A stretch of 64,000 bases of DNA from Aquabacterium humicola (GCF_030167915.1 NZ_JARGNB010000001.1:1-64000); one strand, 5' to 3'; counted from the stretch's first letter, positions 36,842-45,843 are shown. Notes: generated from the letters alone by a model not told the origin. Numbers and translations: made by a program.

Positions 36842-37317
36842 ATCCGAGCTCGACACTGCGCGCGCTGGCCGCACCGGCCCAGCGCATCACCCAGGTGCTC
36901 GAAGCGCTGCAGCCGCTGGCGCTGCTGGCCGCGCGGCTCTACGTCGCCAAGGTGTTCTTCTATTCGGGGCTGACCAAGCTGCGCGACTGGGATACCACGC
37001 TGGCGTTGTTCATGGACGAGTACCACGTGCCGCTGCTGCCGCCGATGCTCGCCGCGCTGCTCGGCACGGCCGCTGAAGTTCTGCTGCCGGTGCTGCTGGC
37101 CGTGGGTCTGGCGACGCGTTTCGGGGCCTTCGGGCTGTTCTTCGTCAACGCCGTCGCGGTGATCGCGCTGCCGGAGATCACCGACGCCGCGCTGCAGCAG
37201 CACCTGTTCTGGGGCAGCCTGCTGGTCGGGCTGGTGCTGTGGGGGCCGGGGCGGTGGTCAGCCGACCATTGGCTGGTGCAGCGGTGGTGCGGCGGGGCCG
37301 CTGCGGCCCCGCGTTAG
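36838..37317 (+). CDS. DoxX-family membrane protein
   Basis: A 159-residue protein with four predicted membrane helices and the DoxX motif LYVAKVFFYSGLTKLRDWDTT. The ATG at 36838 overlaps the bufC stop by four bases. DoxX proteins commonly end bufferin operons; a role in redox handling at the membrane is proposed but not shown by sequence. Confidence 0.88.
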   Translation: MNPSSTLRALAAPAQRITQVLEALQPLALLAARLYVAKVFFYSGLTKLRDWDTTLALFMDEYHVPLLPPMLAALLGTAAEVLLPVLLAVGLATRFGAFGLFFVNAVAVIALPEITDAALQQHLFWGSLLVGLVLWGPGRWSADHWLVQRWCGGAAAAPR

Positions 37318-37326
37318 CCCGGGGCT

Positions 37327-38649
37327 TCACGCCTGCGCGTCGGGCGTCGCGGCCGCGGCGGGCAACGGCGCCGCGAGCAGGGCGGCCACGTCCAGCACGC
37401 CGTCCCCGAAGCTGCCGGGCTGCCAGCCGGGCGGCACCCGGACCGTCTGGCGCGCGAGCGCCTTGAAGGCCTCGATGCGCTGCCACGGCAGCGGGTACTG
37501 CGTGGCGAGCGCGGCATCGCCGTGCCGCGCCAGCCACAGCGCCGCGGCGCCGGCGGTCATCGCCGTGGCATACGAGGTGCCGTCGCCGCCGCCGCTGTAG
37601 ACCATCGAGCCGTCGGGTCTCGATTCGGCGCGGCGGATGCCTTCGGCCGGGCCGCTCCACTCGACCTCGGGGCCGTGGCTGCTGCCGGACCAGGGTTTCA
37701 GCTGCCCGTCCAGGCGCGTGACGCCGCCGATGGCCAGCGTGCGGTTCAGGCGCGCCGGTGCGACGACGTCCTGCACGACGTTGCCGGCCGCGCAGACGAC
37801 GATCACGCCGCGCTCGTAGGCCTTGTCCAGCGCGCGGCGCAGGCGCCGGCGGATCGCCGACAGGAAGATGCCCATGCTGAGGCTGATCACCGCGACGCCG
37901 GCGCGGTCGATCAGGTGGTCGACCGCCTGCGCGAACTGCTCCTGCGCGTGGTTGATCCACACGTGGTTGGCGATGCGCACCGGCACCAGCGGCACCTTCG
38001 GCGCGACGCCGAAGTAGGCGCCGCCGGCCGCGTTCGGCGCGAAGCCGCAGATCGTCGCCGCGGTGCGCGTGCCGTGCCCGTCCATCGAGAAGGCCAGCGG
38101 ATCGACGCCGCCGCCGGGACCGGGATCGTCCAGCTCGGCGTGGGCGGCGAAGAAGGTCTGGGCTTGGGCCGTGTCCAGCCAGGCGTTGGTGCCGCCGCCG
38201 CCGGTCGTGAAGCCGAAGGCCGGGTGGCGGGTGTAGCCGGTGTCGATGTGGCCGACGCGCACGCCGCCCCAGGCGATCGCGCCGGCCCCGCCGAGCATCG
38301 CCCACGCGGCCGGCGCGTTGATCGCATCCAGGTGCCAGTCCACGCCGGCCACCGGCGCCGGCGTCGGCCGCGCGGGCAGCGCGGGCCGGTCGCGCAGGCG
38401 CAGCAACGCGATCGCGCCGCTGTCGTCGACGGCCTGCGCGGCGACCGCTCCGGCGGCGGCGAGGATGGCGGGGACGTGGGCGCCGCCGTACTCGATCGCC
38501 AGCGCGTCGAGCGTGCTGCCGGGGACCAGCAGGCGCCGCGCGGTGATCGGCTGCAGGCCCAGGCTGAAGGCCGGCAGGTAGGTGGCGAGCACCGTGCTCG
38601 CGTGGGCGATGCCGCGGGCATCGAGCTCGAGGACCTGGTGTTGCCGCAT
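37327..38649 (-). CDS. subtilisin-like serine protease (S8), apparently cytoplasmic
   Basis: A 440-residue protease from the ATG at 38649, which has GAAAGG upstream. The catalytic triad is complete: D136 (GHIDTGYT), H192 (DGHGTRTAA), oxyanion N290 (CAAGN) and S359 (GTSYATAMTAG). There is no signal peptide and no inhibitor-type propeptide; the first 90 residues are an unrecognised domain. It is convergent with the DoxX gene (nine bases) and follows tolA by 52 bases on the same strand, where tolB is usually found. Function unknown beyond proteolysis. Confidence 0.85.
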   Translation of the reverse strand: MRQHQVLELDARGIAHASTVLATYLPAFSLGLQPITARRLLVPGSTLDALAIEYGGAHVPAILAAAGAVAAQAVDDSGAIALLRLRDRPALPARPTPAPVAGVDWHLDAINAPAAWAMLGGAGAIAWGGVRVGHIDTGYTRHPAFGFTTGGGGTNAWLDTAQAQTFFAAHAELDDPGPGGGVDPLAFSMDGHGTRTAATICGFAPNAAGGAYFGVAPKVPLVPVRIANHVWINHAQEQFAQAVDHLIDRAGVAVISLSMGIFLSAIRRRLRRALDKAYERGVIVVCAAGNVVQDVVAPARLNRTLAIGGVTRLDGQLKPWSGSSHGPEVEWSGPAEGIRRAESRPDGSMVYSGGGDGTSYATAMTAGAAALWLARHGDAALATQYPLPWQRIEAFKALARQTVRVPPGWQPGSFGDGVLDVAALLAAPLPAAAATPDAQA

Positions 38650-38701
38650 CGTGGGCCTTTCAGCGCGCCGCGCACCTGGCGGCGGCACTGCACAGTGTTC
38701 G

Positions 38702-39511
38702 CTATTCCTGGCGCGCGAACTTCAGCAACATGGGGGACGGCACGCGGCCGTCGGTGTCGCGCGGGAAGACCTCGGTGCGGTCGATCGCGCGCAGCACGGT
38801 CTCGTCCCACTGCGGGTTGCCGCTGGGCGTGACGATGCGGCGACCGACGATGCGGCCGTCGGGCGCGCAGCGCACCTCGACCTCGGCGATCGGATTGCCG
38901 AGGATCTCGGCCGTCAGCACGATGTTCGGCTTCACGCGGGCCTTGATGCGGCCGCCGTATTCCTTCGACGGCGACGCGTCGCGCTGGCCGCTGCCGGTGG
39001 CGGTCGGTGCGCCGGTGCCGGTGGCGCCGGCCAGCTCGCGCATGCGCGCCAGCTGCTCCTCGCGCAGCTTGGCCGTCAGCTCGGCGCGCTTCTTCTCTTC
39101 CTTCAGCTTGTCCTGCTTGAGCTTCTCTTCCTTCGCCTTCTCTTCCTTCTGCTTCTCCTCGAGCTCCTGCTGGCGTTTCTTCCTTTCCCGTTCGGCCTTC
39201 TCGATGGCGATCTGCGCGTCGATGCGCTGCTGCTCGATGCGCGGATCGGGCTGCGGCTTCTCGACCGGCTTGCGCACCGGCTCGGGCTCCGGCGGCGGCG
39301 CCACCGGCTTCGGCGCGGCGATCTCGGGCACCGCGGCCCACAGCTCGGCCGCGACGATGGTCTCGCTGGGGCTGCTGCGCCAGTGCACGCCGAAGGCCAG
39401 CATCGCGATCAGCGCCGCATGCGCGATCACCGCGGCGACCGCGCCGACGCCGAAGCCGCCGGGGTTCTCCGGCTTCCAGATGTCGCGCGGGCCGATGACC
39501 GCCGAAGTCAC
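38702..39511 (-). CDS. tolA: TolA envelope protein
   Basis: A 269-residue inner-membrane protein linking TolQR energy to the outer membrane. One hydrophobic helix (about 22-44) is followed by Pro-rich sequence. Then comes a long Lys/Glu coiled coil (about 95-155, with KEEKAKEEKLKQDKLKEEKK) and a C-terminal TonB-like domain (RCAPDGRIVGRRIVTPSG, WDETVLRAIDRTEVFP). It follows tolR by 10 bases. Confidence 0.93.
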   Translation of the reverse strand: MTSAVIGPRDIWKPENPGGFGVGAVAAVIAHAALIAMLAFGVHWRSSPSETIVAAELWAAVPEIAAPKPVAPPPEPEPVRKPVEKPQPDPRIEQQRIDAQIAIEKAERERKKRQQELEEKQKEEKAKEEKLKQDKLKEEKKRAELTAKLREEQLARMRELAGATGTGAPTATGSGQRDASPSKEYGGRIKARVKPNIVLTAEILGNPIAEVEVRCAPDGRIVGRRIVTPSGNPQWDETVLRAIDRTEVFPRDTDGRVPSPMLLKFARQE

Positions 39512-39521
39512 GCCCGGGTCC

Positions 39522-39947
39522 TCAGTTGCTTTGCTTCACTGCCAAGCCGACACGGGCGATCTGGTTCGTCTGCAGAATCCCCATTGCCTTGACGACGAGG
39601 TCGTACTTGACGTTCTTGTCGGCCGAAATCACGACCGGCACCTGAGGGTTGCCACCCTGCAGCTGTTTCACCTTGGTGCCCAGCTGCGCCATGGATGTCG
39701 CCGTGGCGTCGCCGCCGTCGACGCGCAGCCGCACGCGTTCATCGGTGCCGATGATGACCTCGATCACCTTGTCCGGCTTCTGCGCCGCCTTGCCGACCGA
39801 TGGCAGCTCGACGAGGCCGGTGGTGATCAGCGGCGCCGAGACCATGAAGATGATCAGCAGCACCAGCATCACGTCGATGAAGGGCACCATGTTGATCTCG
39901 CTGACCGCGCGGCGGCGGTGCGAGCCCCGGGAGGCGACGGCGGGCAT
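39522..39947 (-). CDS. tolR: TolR/ExbD-family protein
   Basis: A 141-residue protein with a short cytoplasmic N-terminus and one membrane helix bearing the conserved Asp (INMVPFIDVMLVLLIIFMV). The periplasmic domain ends VKYDLVVKAMGILQTNQIARVGL. With TolQ it forms the proton-driven motor for TolA. Position between tolQ and tolA favours TolR over ExbD. Confidence 0.95.
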   Translation of the reverse strand: MPAVASRGSHRRRAVSEINMVPFIDVMLVLLIIFMVSAPLITTGLVELPSVGKAAQKPDKVIEVIIGTDERVRLRVDGGDATATSMAQLGTKVKQLQGGNPQVPVVISADKNVKYDLVVKAMGILQTNQIARVGLAVKQSN

Positions 39948-39975
39948 CGGTGACGTTCCTTTTCCGCGTCAGCGC

Positions 39976-40656
39976 TCAGTGCGGCACCGGCGCACCGGCG
40001 TTGCGCTGCAGGATGTTCGAGAACTCTTCCATGAAGGTCTCGAGCTGGATCGCGATGCGGTCGATGTCGCGCGCGATGCGGTTGTAGGCCACGACCGCCG
40101 GGATGGCGGCGAAGAGGCCGATCGCGGTAGCCACCAGCGCCTCGGCGATGCCGGGCGCGACGGTGGCCAGCGTCACCTGCTGCACGTTCGACAGCCCGAC
40201 GAAGGCATGCATGATCCCCCACACGGTGCCGAAGAGGCCGACGTAGGGGCTGACCGAGCCGACCGACGCCAGGAAGCCGACGCTGCCTTCCATCATGTCG
40301 AGCTCGCGCTGCAGGCTCGCGCGCATCGCGCGGCGCGCGCCGTCGAGCTGCGACTGCGCCTCTAGCCGGCGTTCTCGCAGCTTCAGGAACTCCCGCATGC
40401 CGGAGGCGAACAGGCGCTCCATCGGCGCCGTCTGCGCCTTGGTCCCGGCGGCGTTGTAGAGGTCGTTCAGGTTCTTGCCGGACCAGAACTCGCGCTCGAA
40501 GTCCTCGTTGCTGCCGCGCAGCCGGCGCAGCCCGAAGACCTTCGAGAAGATCACCGTCCAGCTGGCCAGCGAGGTCAGCATCAGCCCGGCGATCACCAGT
40601 TGCACCACCAGGCTGGCCTGCAGCACGAGGTTGACGATCGAGAGGTCCTGGTTCAT
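39976..40656 (-). CDS. tolQ: TolQ proton-channel protein
   Basis: A 226-residue MotA/TolQ/ExbB protein with three membrane helices and the signature VGLFGTVWGIMHAF then IAEALVATAIGLFAAIPAVVAYN. I start at the ATG at 40656 (MNQDLSIVNLV), the usual TolQ N-terminus, although its ribosome site is weak. It is 28 bases upstream of tolR and 34 after ybgC. Confidence 0.95.
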   Translation of the reverse strand: MNQDLSIVNLVLQASLVVQLVIAGLMLTSLASWTVIFSKVFGLRRLRGSNEDFEREFWSGKNLNDLYNAAGTKAQTAPMERLFASGMREFLKLRERRLEAQSQLDGARRAMRASLQRELDMMEGSVGFLASVGSVSPYVGLFGTVWGIMHAFVGLSNVQQVTLATVAPGIAEALVATAIGLFAAIPAVVAYNRIARDIDRIAIQLETFMEEFSNILQRNAGAPVPH

Positions 40657-40690
40657 GGCAGTGTGCGTCCGCGAGGGCGGCCGCGGGGTG

Positions 40691-41110
40691 TCATTCGAAG
40701 AGGGCGGTGATCGCGGAGGGAATGCGGCAGGGCCGGAAGGTTCCCGCATCCACGCAACCGATGCGGATCTCGCCTTCGCACAGCAGCGTGTCGCCGCGCC
40801 AGGCCTGCTGCGACAGCAGCATCGAGGCCGGGCGGAACTGGTCGACGACCACGGTGATCGCGAGCGCATCGTCCAGCCGCGCCGGCAGCTTGTAGCGCAG
40901 CGCCGTGTCGGTGACGACGAAGATCGCGCCGGTGCTTTCGCGCAGGTCCTGCTGGCCGATGCCCAGCGAGCGCAGCCATTCGGTGCGCGCGCGTTCGAAG
41001 AACTTCAGGTAGTTGGCATAGAACACCACGCCGCCGGCGTCGGTGTCTTCCCAGTACACGCGCACGCTGTGGCGGAAAGGCTCTTGGATCGTGGGCAGGC
41101 GGGCGGACAT
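40691..41110 (-). CDS. ybgC: Tol-Pal-associated acyl-CoA thioesterase
   Basis: A 139-residue hot-dog-fold thioesterase with the YbgC signature VYWEDTDAGGVVFYANYLKFFERART; the Asp of DTDAGG is the catalytic residue in the family. It heads the tolQRA operon, its conserved position in proteobacteria. Confidence 0.95.
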   Translation of the reverse strand: MSARLPTIQEPFRHSVRVYWEDTDAGGVVFYANYLKFFERARTEWLRSLGIGQQDLRESTGAIFVVTDTALRYKLPARLDDALAITVVVDQFRPASMLLSQQAWRGDTLLCEGEIRIGCVDAGTFRPCRIPSAITALFE

Positions 41111-41167
41111 CGGCCCGGGCGATGATAGCCGAGCGCCTTCCGGCGCTCCGGTGCCGTCAGGTGCGGT

Positions 41168-42346
41168 TCAGGGCGCGGCGCCGGGCCACAGCCACGCGGC
41201 CGTGGCGGCCAGCACGAGCAGGCCGGTGATCGCTGCCAGCGCGACGGTGCGGCGACGCCGCGCGGCGCGTTTGGCGGCGGACCTGGCGGCGTCCTGCTGT
41301 GCGCCGGCATCCGCCGCCGCATGCGCGGCCGCGACGGCCTGGGCCTGCGCGGCGGCCTGGGCCTGCCAGCGCCGGATCGCCATCGACATCTCGCGGGCCG
41401 ACGGGTAGCGCTGCGCCGGATCGAGCGCCATCGCGCGGCTGGCGATCTGCGACAGCTCCGCCGGCAGTCCCGGCACCAGCGCGTGCGCGGGCACCGGGTT
41501 GCCGTCGAGCACCGCCTGCGTGATGGTCGTCAGCGAGGTGCCGCTGAAGGCCTTGCGGCCGGTCAGCAGCTCGTAGAGCACGACGCCCAGCGAATAGACA
41601 TCCGAACGTTCGTCGACCGGGCCGCCGCGGATCTGCTCGGGCGCCAGGTAGTGCGGCGTGCCGGTGATCAGGCCCTCGAGCATCGGCGCGCCGGGCTGGT
41701 GCGCGACGCGGGCGATGCCGAAGTCCAGCACCTTGGGCTTGCGCTGGTCGACCATGAAGATGTTGGCCGGCTTGATGTCGCAGTGGATCACGCCCTTGGC
41801 GTGCGCGTAGGTCAGCGCATCGGCGACGCGGCGCACGATCTTCGCGGAGCGCACGAAGTCGGGCCGCCAGCCTTCGGCGAGCAGCTCGCGCAGGTCGCGG
41901 CCCGGCAGCTGCTCCATCGCGATGTAGACGCCGCGCTCGGACAGGCCGGCGTCGAAGACGGTGACGATGTTCGGGTGCGACAGGCCGGCGACGGCGCGGG
42001 CCTCGTTGAGGATCATCGCGTTCAGCGTCTCGCGCACGGTGCCGACGGCGCCGAGCTCGAGCGTCTTGATCGCCAGGTTGCGCGACAGGATCGGGTCCCA
42101 CGCGGTGTAGACGCGTGACAGGCCGCCTTCGCCCAGGCGCTGTTTCAGCGCGTAGCGGCCGACGTGGCCGATGGTCGGTTCGGCGTGGTTCGGCTCGGGC
42201 AGCAGGTCCAGCGGCACCGGCGCCGAATCGTCGGCGAAGGTCGCGGCAGGCCATTCGTCCGGCGGCAGCGACGGCGGGTTGGGGTCGATCTGCGTCGGCG
42301 CAAAGGCCGGCATGTCGCTGCGGGCGGAGGGTCGATTGGACTTCAC
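41168..42346 (-). CDS. Hanks-type serine/threonine protein kinase with C-terminal membrane anchor
   Basis: A 392-residue kinase. Gly-rich loop LGEGGLSRVY at 71-80, ATP-binding K94, E115, catalytic loop HCDIKPAN at 188-195 (Cys replaces the usual Arg of HRD), DFG at 208-210 and APEQIRGG. After an Ala/Gln-rich linker a single hydrophobic helix lies at about 366-386, with almost nothing after it, so there is no periplasmic sensor. Absence of the HRD arginine suggests activity without activation-loop phosphorylation. Its targets are unknown; it sits alone between ybgC and an aminotransferase. Confidence 0.9.
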   Translation of the reverse strand: MKSNRPSARSDMPAFAPTQIDPNPPSLPPDEWPAATFADDSAPVPLDLLPEPNHAEPTIGHVGRYALKQRLGEGGLSRVYTAWDPILSRNLAIKTLELGAVGTVRETLNAMILNEARAVAGLSHPNIVTVFDAGLSERGVYIAMEQLPGRDLRELLAEGWRPDFVRSAKIVRRVADALTYAHAKGVIHCDIKPANIFMVDQRKPKVLDFGIARVAHQPGAPMLEGLITGTPHYLAPEQIRGGPVDERSDVYSLGVVLYELLTGRKAFSGTSLTTITQAVLDGNPVPAHALVPGLPAELSQIASRAMALDPAQRYPSAREMSMAIRRWQAQAAAQAQAVAAAHAAADAGAQQDAARSAAKRAARRRRTVALAAITGLLVLAATAAWLWPGAAP

Positions 42347-42453
42347 CCCGGCAGCTTACGGGCCCGCGCGGGCCGCCCATGATTCCAAATGCGTGGGGTA
42401 GTGCCGGTTGTTTACCGCTCGTCACCCATCCCGCCACGCGGAACGGGCAAATG

Positions 42454-43632
42454 TCACAGTGCGCGCTGCAAGCGCTGCAGCGCTTCGTCGAGCTGGGCCA
42501 TCGAGTTGGCGAAGGACAGGCGCAGCCAGCGCTGCGGCTCGGCGCGGCCGAAATCGCGTCCCGGCGTCAGCGCGACATGGGCGCGGCGCATCAGCTCGAA
42601 GCAGAAGTCCCAGCTGTCGGCATGGTGCGCGCTGCAGTCGGCGTAGGCGTAGAACGCACCGTCCGGCAGCACCGGCACGGAAAGTCCCAGGCGGTTCAGC
42701 GCCGGCACGACGAAGTCGCGCCGGCGGCGGAACTCGGCGCGGCGGCGCTCGTACTCGGCGATCGATTCCGGCTCGAAGCAGGCCAGCGCGGCATGCTGGG
42801 CGATCGTCGACGCGCAGATGTAGAGGTTCTGCGCCAGCCGCTCGACCGGCGCCACCAGCGCCTCCGGCAGCACCAGCCAGCCCAGGCGCCAGCCGGTCAT
42901 GTTGAAGTACTTGCTGAAGCTGTTGACCGAGACGATGTGCTCGCCCAGCTGCAGCGCGCTGTGGCCGAAGGTCTCGTCGTACGAGAGGCCGAGGTAGATC
43001 TCGTCGACGATGGTCACGCCATCGCGCGAGCGCACGACCGCGTCGATGCGCCGCATCTCGTCCGGATGGATCGAGGTGCCGGTCGGGTTCGACGGCGAGG
43101 CCAGCAGCACGCCGCGCGTGGCCGGGCTCCAGGCCCGCTCGACCGCCTGCGCATCGAGCTGGAAGCGGTGTTCGGGGCTCGACGGCAGCAGCCGCGCCAC
43201 CGCTTCGGCCGCGGCGACGAAGTGGCGGTTGCACGGATAGCTCGGGTCCGGCATCAGCACCTCGTCGCCGGCTTCGAACAGCGCCAGGCAGGCCAGCTGC
43301 AGCGCGGCCGAGGCGCCGGCGGTGATGACGATGCGGCGGGCCGGGATGTGCAGCCCGAAGCGCGTGGCGTACCAGCGCGACAGCCGCTCGCGCAGCTCGG
43401 GCAGTCCGGTGGCCGCGGTGTACTGCGAGCGGCCGTCGCGGATCGCGCGCTCGGCCGCTTCGCGCACCAGCGGCGGCGCGGTGAAGTCGGGCTCGCCGAT
43501 GTTCAGGAAGATCATCGGCTCGCCGCCCTGGCGCGGATCGCACTCGGGGCTGGCCGCGATCTCGAACGCCGTCTTGGCGCACTCCATCACGTAGAAGGGC
43601 TCGATGTGGTCGAGCCGGCGCGCGACTTTCAT
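42454..43632 (-). CDS. class I/II pyridoxal-phosphate aminotransferase
   Basis: A 392-residue fold-type I aminotransferase. Cofactor regions: ITAGASAALQLA, SPSNPTGTSIH, DEIYLGLSY and the Schiff-base Lys in SFSKYFNMTGWRLGW, with the C-terminal Arg in LRLSFANS. The ATG at 43632 starts at MKVARRLDHIEPFYVMECAK, eight bases after nusB. The substrate is not fixed by sequence; aspartate- or aromatic-type transaminases share this pattern. Probably co-transcribed with nusB-ribH-ribBX. Confidence 0.88.
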   Translation of the reverse strand: MKVARRLDHIEPFYVMECAKTAFEIAASPECDPRQGGEPMIFLNIGEPDFTAPPLVREAAERAIRDGRSQYTAATGLPELRERLSRWYATRFGLHIPARRIVITAGASAALQLACLALFEAGDEVLMPDPSYPCNRHFVAAAEAVARLLPSSPEHRFQLDAQAVERAWSPATRGVLLASPSNPTGTSIHPDEMRRIDAVVRSRDGVTIVDEIYLGLSYDETFGHSALQLGEHIVSVNSFSKYFNMTGWRLGWLVLPEALVAPVERLAQNLYICASTIAQHAALACFEPESIAEYERRRAEFRRRRDFVVPALNRLGLSVPVLPDGAFYAYADCSAHHADSWDFCFELMRRAHVALTPGRDFGRAEPQRWLRLSFANSMAQLDEALQRLQRAL

Positions 43633-43640
43633 GGGGCGCT

Positions 43641-44129
43641 TCAGCTGCTGCGCCGGGCCTGCACTTCGGCCGGCCGCAGGTCGCCCGCGGTCTTGTCGAG
43701 CACGCCGTTGACGTACTTGTGCCCGTCGGTGCCGCCGAAGGACTTGGCCAGCTCGACGGCTTCGTTGATCGCCACCTTGTACGGGATGTCGATGCAGTAC
43801 TTCAGCTCGTAGGCGCCGATCAGCAGCACGCCGTGCTCCACCGGCGACAGCTCGCTGGTCTTGCGGTCGACGTGGCGGGCGAGCACCGCGTCGAGGTCGG
43901 CCGCTTCGTTGATGCAGCCCTGCAGCAGCGCATCGAAGTGCACGCGGTCGGCCTTGTCGAAGCCTTCCTGCTCGCGCATGTGGGCCTCGATCGCGGCGAT
44001 GTCGCCGCCGCCGATCAGCCATTCGTAGAGGCCCTGCAGCGCCAGCTCGCGCGAGCGGCGGCGGGCGGACTTCGGCCGCGTGCCCTTGGCGCCGGCCGGC
44101 TTCGCGGCGGACTTCGGTGCCGTCGTCAT
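43641..44129 (-). CDS. nusB: transcription antitermination factor NusB
   Basis: A 162-residue NusB with an Ala/Lys-rich N-terminal tail, then [16 protein letters not shown] and the C-terminal signature [28 protein letters not shown]. NusB with NusE binds boxA in rRNA leaders. Its start overlaps the ribH stop by four bases. Confidence 0.95.
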   Translation of the reverse strand: MTTAPKSAAKPAGAKGTRPKSARRRSRELALQGLYEWLIGGGDIAAIEAHMREQEGFDKADRVHFDALLQGCINEAADLDAVLARHVDRKTSELSPVEHGVLLIGAYELKYCIDIPYKVAINEAVELAKSFGGTDGHKYVNGVLDKTAGDLRPAEVQARRSS

Positions 44130-44590
44130 GCCAGCTCGTCCATCAGGTTGGCCATCTCGACGGCGACACGCGCCGCGTCGCGGCCCTTGTCTTCGGCGCG
44201 GGCCCAGGCCTGCGCTTCGTTCTCGACGGTGAGGATCGCGTTGGCGATCGGGATCTGGTGGTCCAGCGACACGCGGGTGACGCCGGCGCCGCTTTCGTTG
44301 GCCACCAGCTCGAAGTGGTAGGTCTCGCCGCGGATGATGCAGCCGAGCGCGATCAGCGCGTCGAAGTCCTCGCTGTCGGCCATGGCCTTCAGCGCCACCG
44401 GCACTTCCAGCGCGCCGGGCACGGTGACATGGGTGACCAGCTTGGCCGGCACGCCAAGGATGGCGAGTTCGGCCCGGCAGGCCTCGGCCAGCTTGTCGGT
44501 CAGCTCGGCATTGAAACGGGCCTGCACGATACCGATCGCGAGGCCGTCGCCGTCGAGATTCGCTGCCTTGCCCTGGTTGGCGTTCTGCAT
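44126..44590 (-). CDS. ribH: 6,7-dimethyl-8-ribityllumazine synthase
   Basis: A 154-residue lumazine synthase that condenses the DHBP made by the upstream gene with the pyrimidine precursor of riboflavin. Signatures: [42 protein letters not shown] and the catalytic His of [14 protein letters not shown]. It lies 30 bases after ribBX. Confidence 0.96.
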   Translation of the reverse strand: MQNANQGKAANLDGDGLAIGIVQARFNAELTDKLAEACRAELAILGVPAKLVTHVTVPGALEVPVALKAMADSEDFDALIALGCIIRGETYHFELVANESGAGVTRVSLDHQIPIANAILTVENEAQAWARAEDKGRDAARVAVEMANLMDELA

Positions 44591-44620
44591 GGGTGTCTTT
44601 CTGTTGTTCTGGCAGCGGCT

Positions 44621-45718
44621 TCAGCCGTTGGTGATGAATCCGGCCACCTCGAGGCCGTAGCCGACCATGCTGGGCATGCGCCGCGGGCTGCCGAGCAGCT
44701 TCATGCGGCCGATGCCGAGGTCACGCAGGATCTGCGCGCCGACGCCGTAGGTGCGCAGGTCCATCTGCGTGCTGCGCGGCGCCGGGCCGCCGGCGCGGTC
44801 GCCGATCAGCTGCGGCAGCAGCGTCTGCACGTCGTGGCCGCAGTTCAGCAGCACCGCCACGCCGCGCTGCGCCTCCTGGATCGCCGCCAGCGCCTTCGGC
44901 AGCGGCCAGGAATGCGAGCAGGCGCCCACATCCAGCAGGTCCAGCGCGGTGAAGGGCTCGTGCACGCGCACCGTCACCTCGTCAGTGGCGGTCCACTGGC
45001 CATGGCGCAGCGCGAGGTGCAGGCCGCCGGAGCGGTCGCGGTAGGCGGTGCAGTGGAAGCTGCCCTGGGCGGTGAGCAGCACGCGCTCGCCGGCGCGCTC
45101 GATCAGCGTCTCGTTGTGGCTGCGGAAGGCGATCAGGTCGGCGATGGTGCCGATCTTCAGGCCGTGCTCGGCGGCGAAGACCTCCAGGTCCGGCAGCCGG
45201 GCCATCGTGCCGTCGTCGTTCATGATCTCGCAGATCACCGCGGCCGGGGTCAGGCCCGCCATGCCGGCCAGGTCGCAGCCGGCTTCGGTGTGCCCGGCGC
45301 GCATCAGCACGCCGCCGTCCTGGGCCTGCAGCGGGAAGATGTGGCCGGGCTGCACCAGGTCGCTGGCCCGGGCGTCGCGGGCCACCGCGGCCTGCACGGT
45401 GCGGGCGCGGTCGGCAGCCGAGATGCCGGTGGACACGCCCTCGGCCGCTTCGATCGAGACGGTGAAGGCGGTGCCGTGCACCGTGCCATTGCGCGCGGCC
45501 ATCGGCGGCAGGCGCAGGCGTTCGCAGCGCTCGCGGGTGAGGGTCAGGCAGATCAGGCCGCGGCCGTGCTTGGCCATGAAATTGATCGCCGCCGGCGTGA
45601 TGTGGTCGGCGGCGATCACCAGGTCGCCTTCGTTCTCGCGGTCCTCCTCGTCGACGAGGATCACCATGCGGCCGGCGGCGAGCTCGCTGACGAGCTCGGG
45701 AATCGGGGTAATCGGCAT
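44621..45718 (-). CDS. ribBX: 3,4-dihydroxy-2-butanone-4-phosphate synthase with degenerate GTP cyclohydrolase II domain (RibBX type)
   Basis: The N-terminal domain (1-205) is a complete Rib[40 protein letters not shown] and [10 protein letters not shown]. The C-terminal 155 residues align to GTP cyclohydrolase II but lack the zinc Cys triad (the SECLTGD...RCDCG region reads [18 protein letters not shown]). They also lack the QEGRNIGL motif. This is the known RibBX arrangement of beta/gamma-proteobacteria, in which the second domain does not make the pyrimidine. A separate ribA must exist elsewhere. 365 residues from the ATG at 45718. Confidence 0.92.
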   Translation of the reverse strand: MPITPIPELVSELAAGRMVILVDEEDRENEGDLVIAADHITPAAINFMAKHGRGLICLTLTRERCERLRLPPMAARNGTVHGTAFTVSIEAAEGVSTGISAADRARTVQAAVARDARASDLVQPGHIFPLQAQDGGVLMRAGHTEAGCDLAGMAGLTPAAVICEIMNDDGTMARLPDLEVFAAEHGLKIGTIADLIAFRSHNETLIERAGERVLLTAQGSFHCTAYRDRSGGLHLALRHGQWTATDEVTVRVHEPFTALDLLDVGACSHSWPLPKALAAIQEAQRGVAVLLNCGHDVQTLLPQLIGDRAGGPAPRSTQMDLRTYGVGAQILRDLGIGRMKLLGSPRRMPSMVGYGLEVAGFITNG

Positions 45719-45724
45719 CCCCGG

Positions 45725-45730
45725 ATTGTA
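45725..45730 (-). promoter_or_regulatory. candidate -10 box (TACAAT) just before ribBX
   Basis: On the minus strand TACAAT ends seven bases before the ribBX ATG, so transcription would start at or next to the start codon. No good -35 is seen and there is no FMN-riboswitch sequence in this leader. A short-leader or leaderless transcript is possible. Confidence 0.3.
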
Positions 45731-45749
45731 GAAGGCGGTGCTATGGGGA

Positions 45750-45843
45750 CCGGTCGGCGGGCCTCTGGCGGGCTTCGGCGGCTCCGGACGAACCTTGCCC
45801 CCTACGGCCCTGCGGGCCGGTCCCCCCGAGGGGGAGCAGTCGC
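45750..45843. repeat. dispersed GC-rich intergenic repeat, variant (copy F)
   Basis: GCCCCCTACGGCCCTGCGGGCC then GGTCCCCCCGAGGGGGAGCAG between bpt and ribBX. It shares the CCCCC...GGGGG hairpin with the other copies but is the most diverged. It lies just upstream of the ribBX promoter region. Confidence 0.5.

Noticed and set aside
39100-39250. Lys/Glu-rich repeats as a separate repeat element
   Set aside because: They are the coiled-coil-coding part of tolA, not an independent DNA repeat.
45719-45843. FMN riboswitch upstream of ribBX
   Set aside because: The leader consists of a dispersed repeat and a promoter-like box; no conserved FMN-aptamer segments are present.
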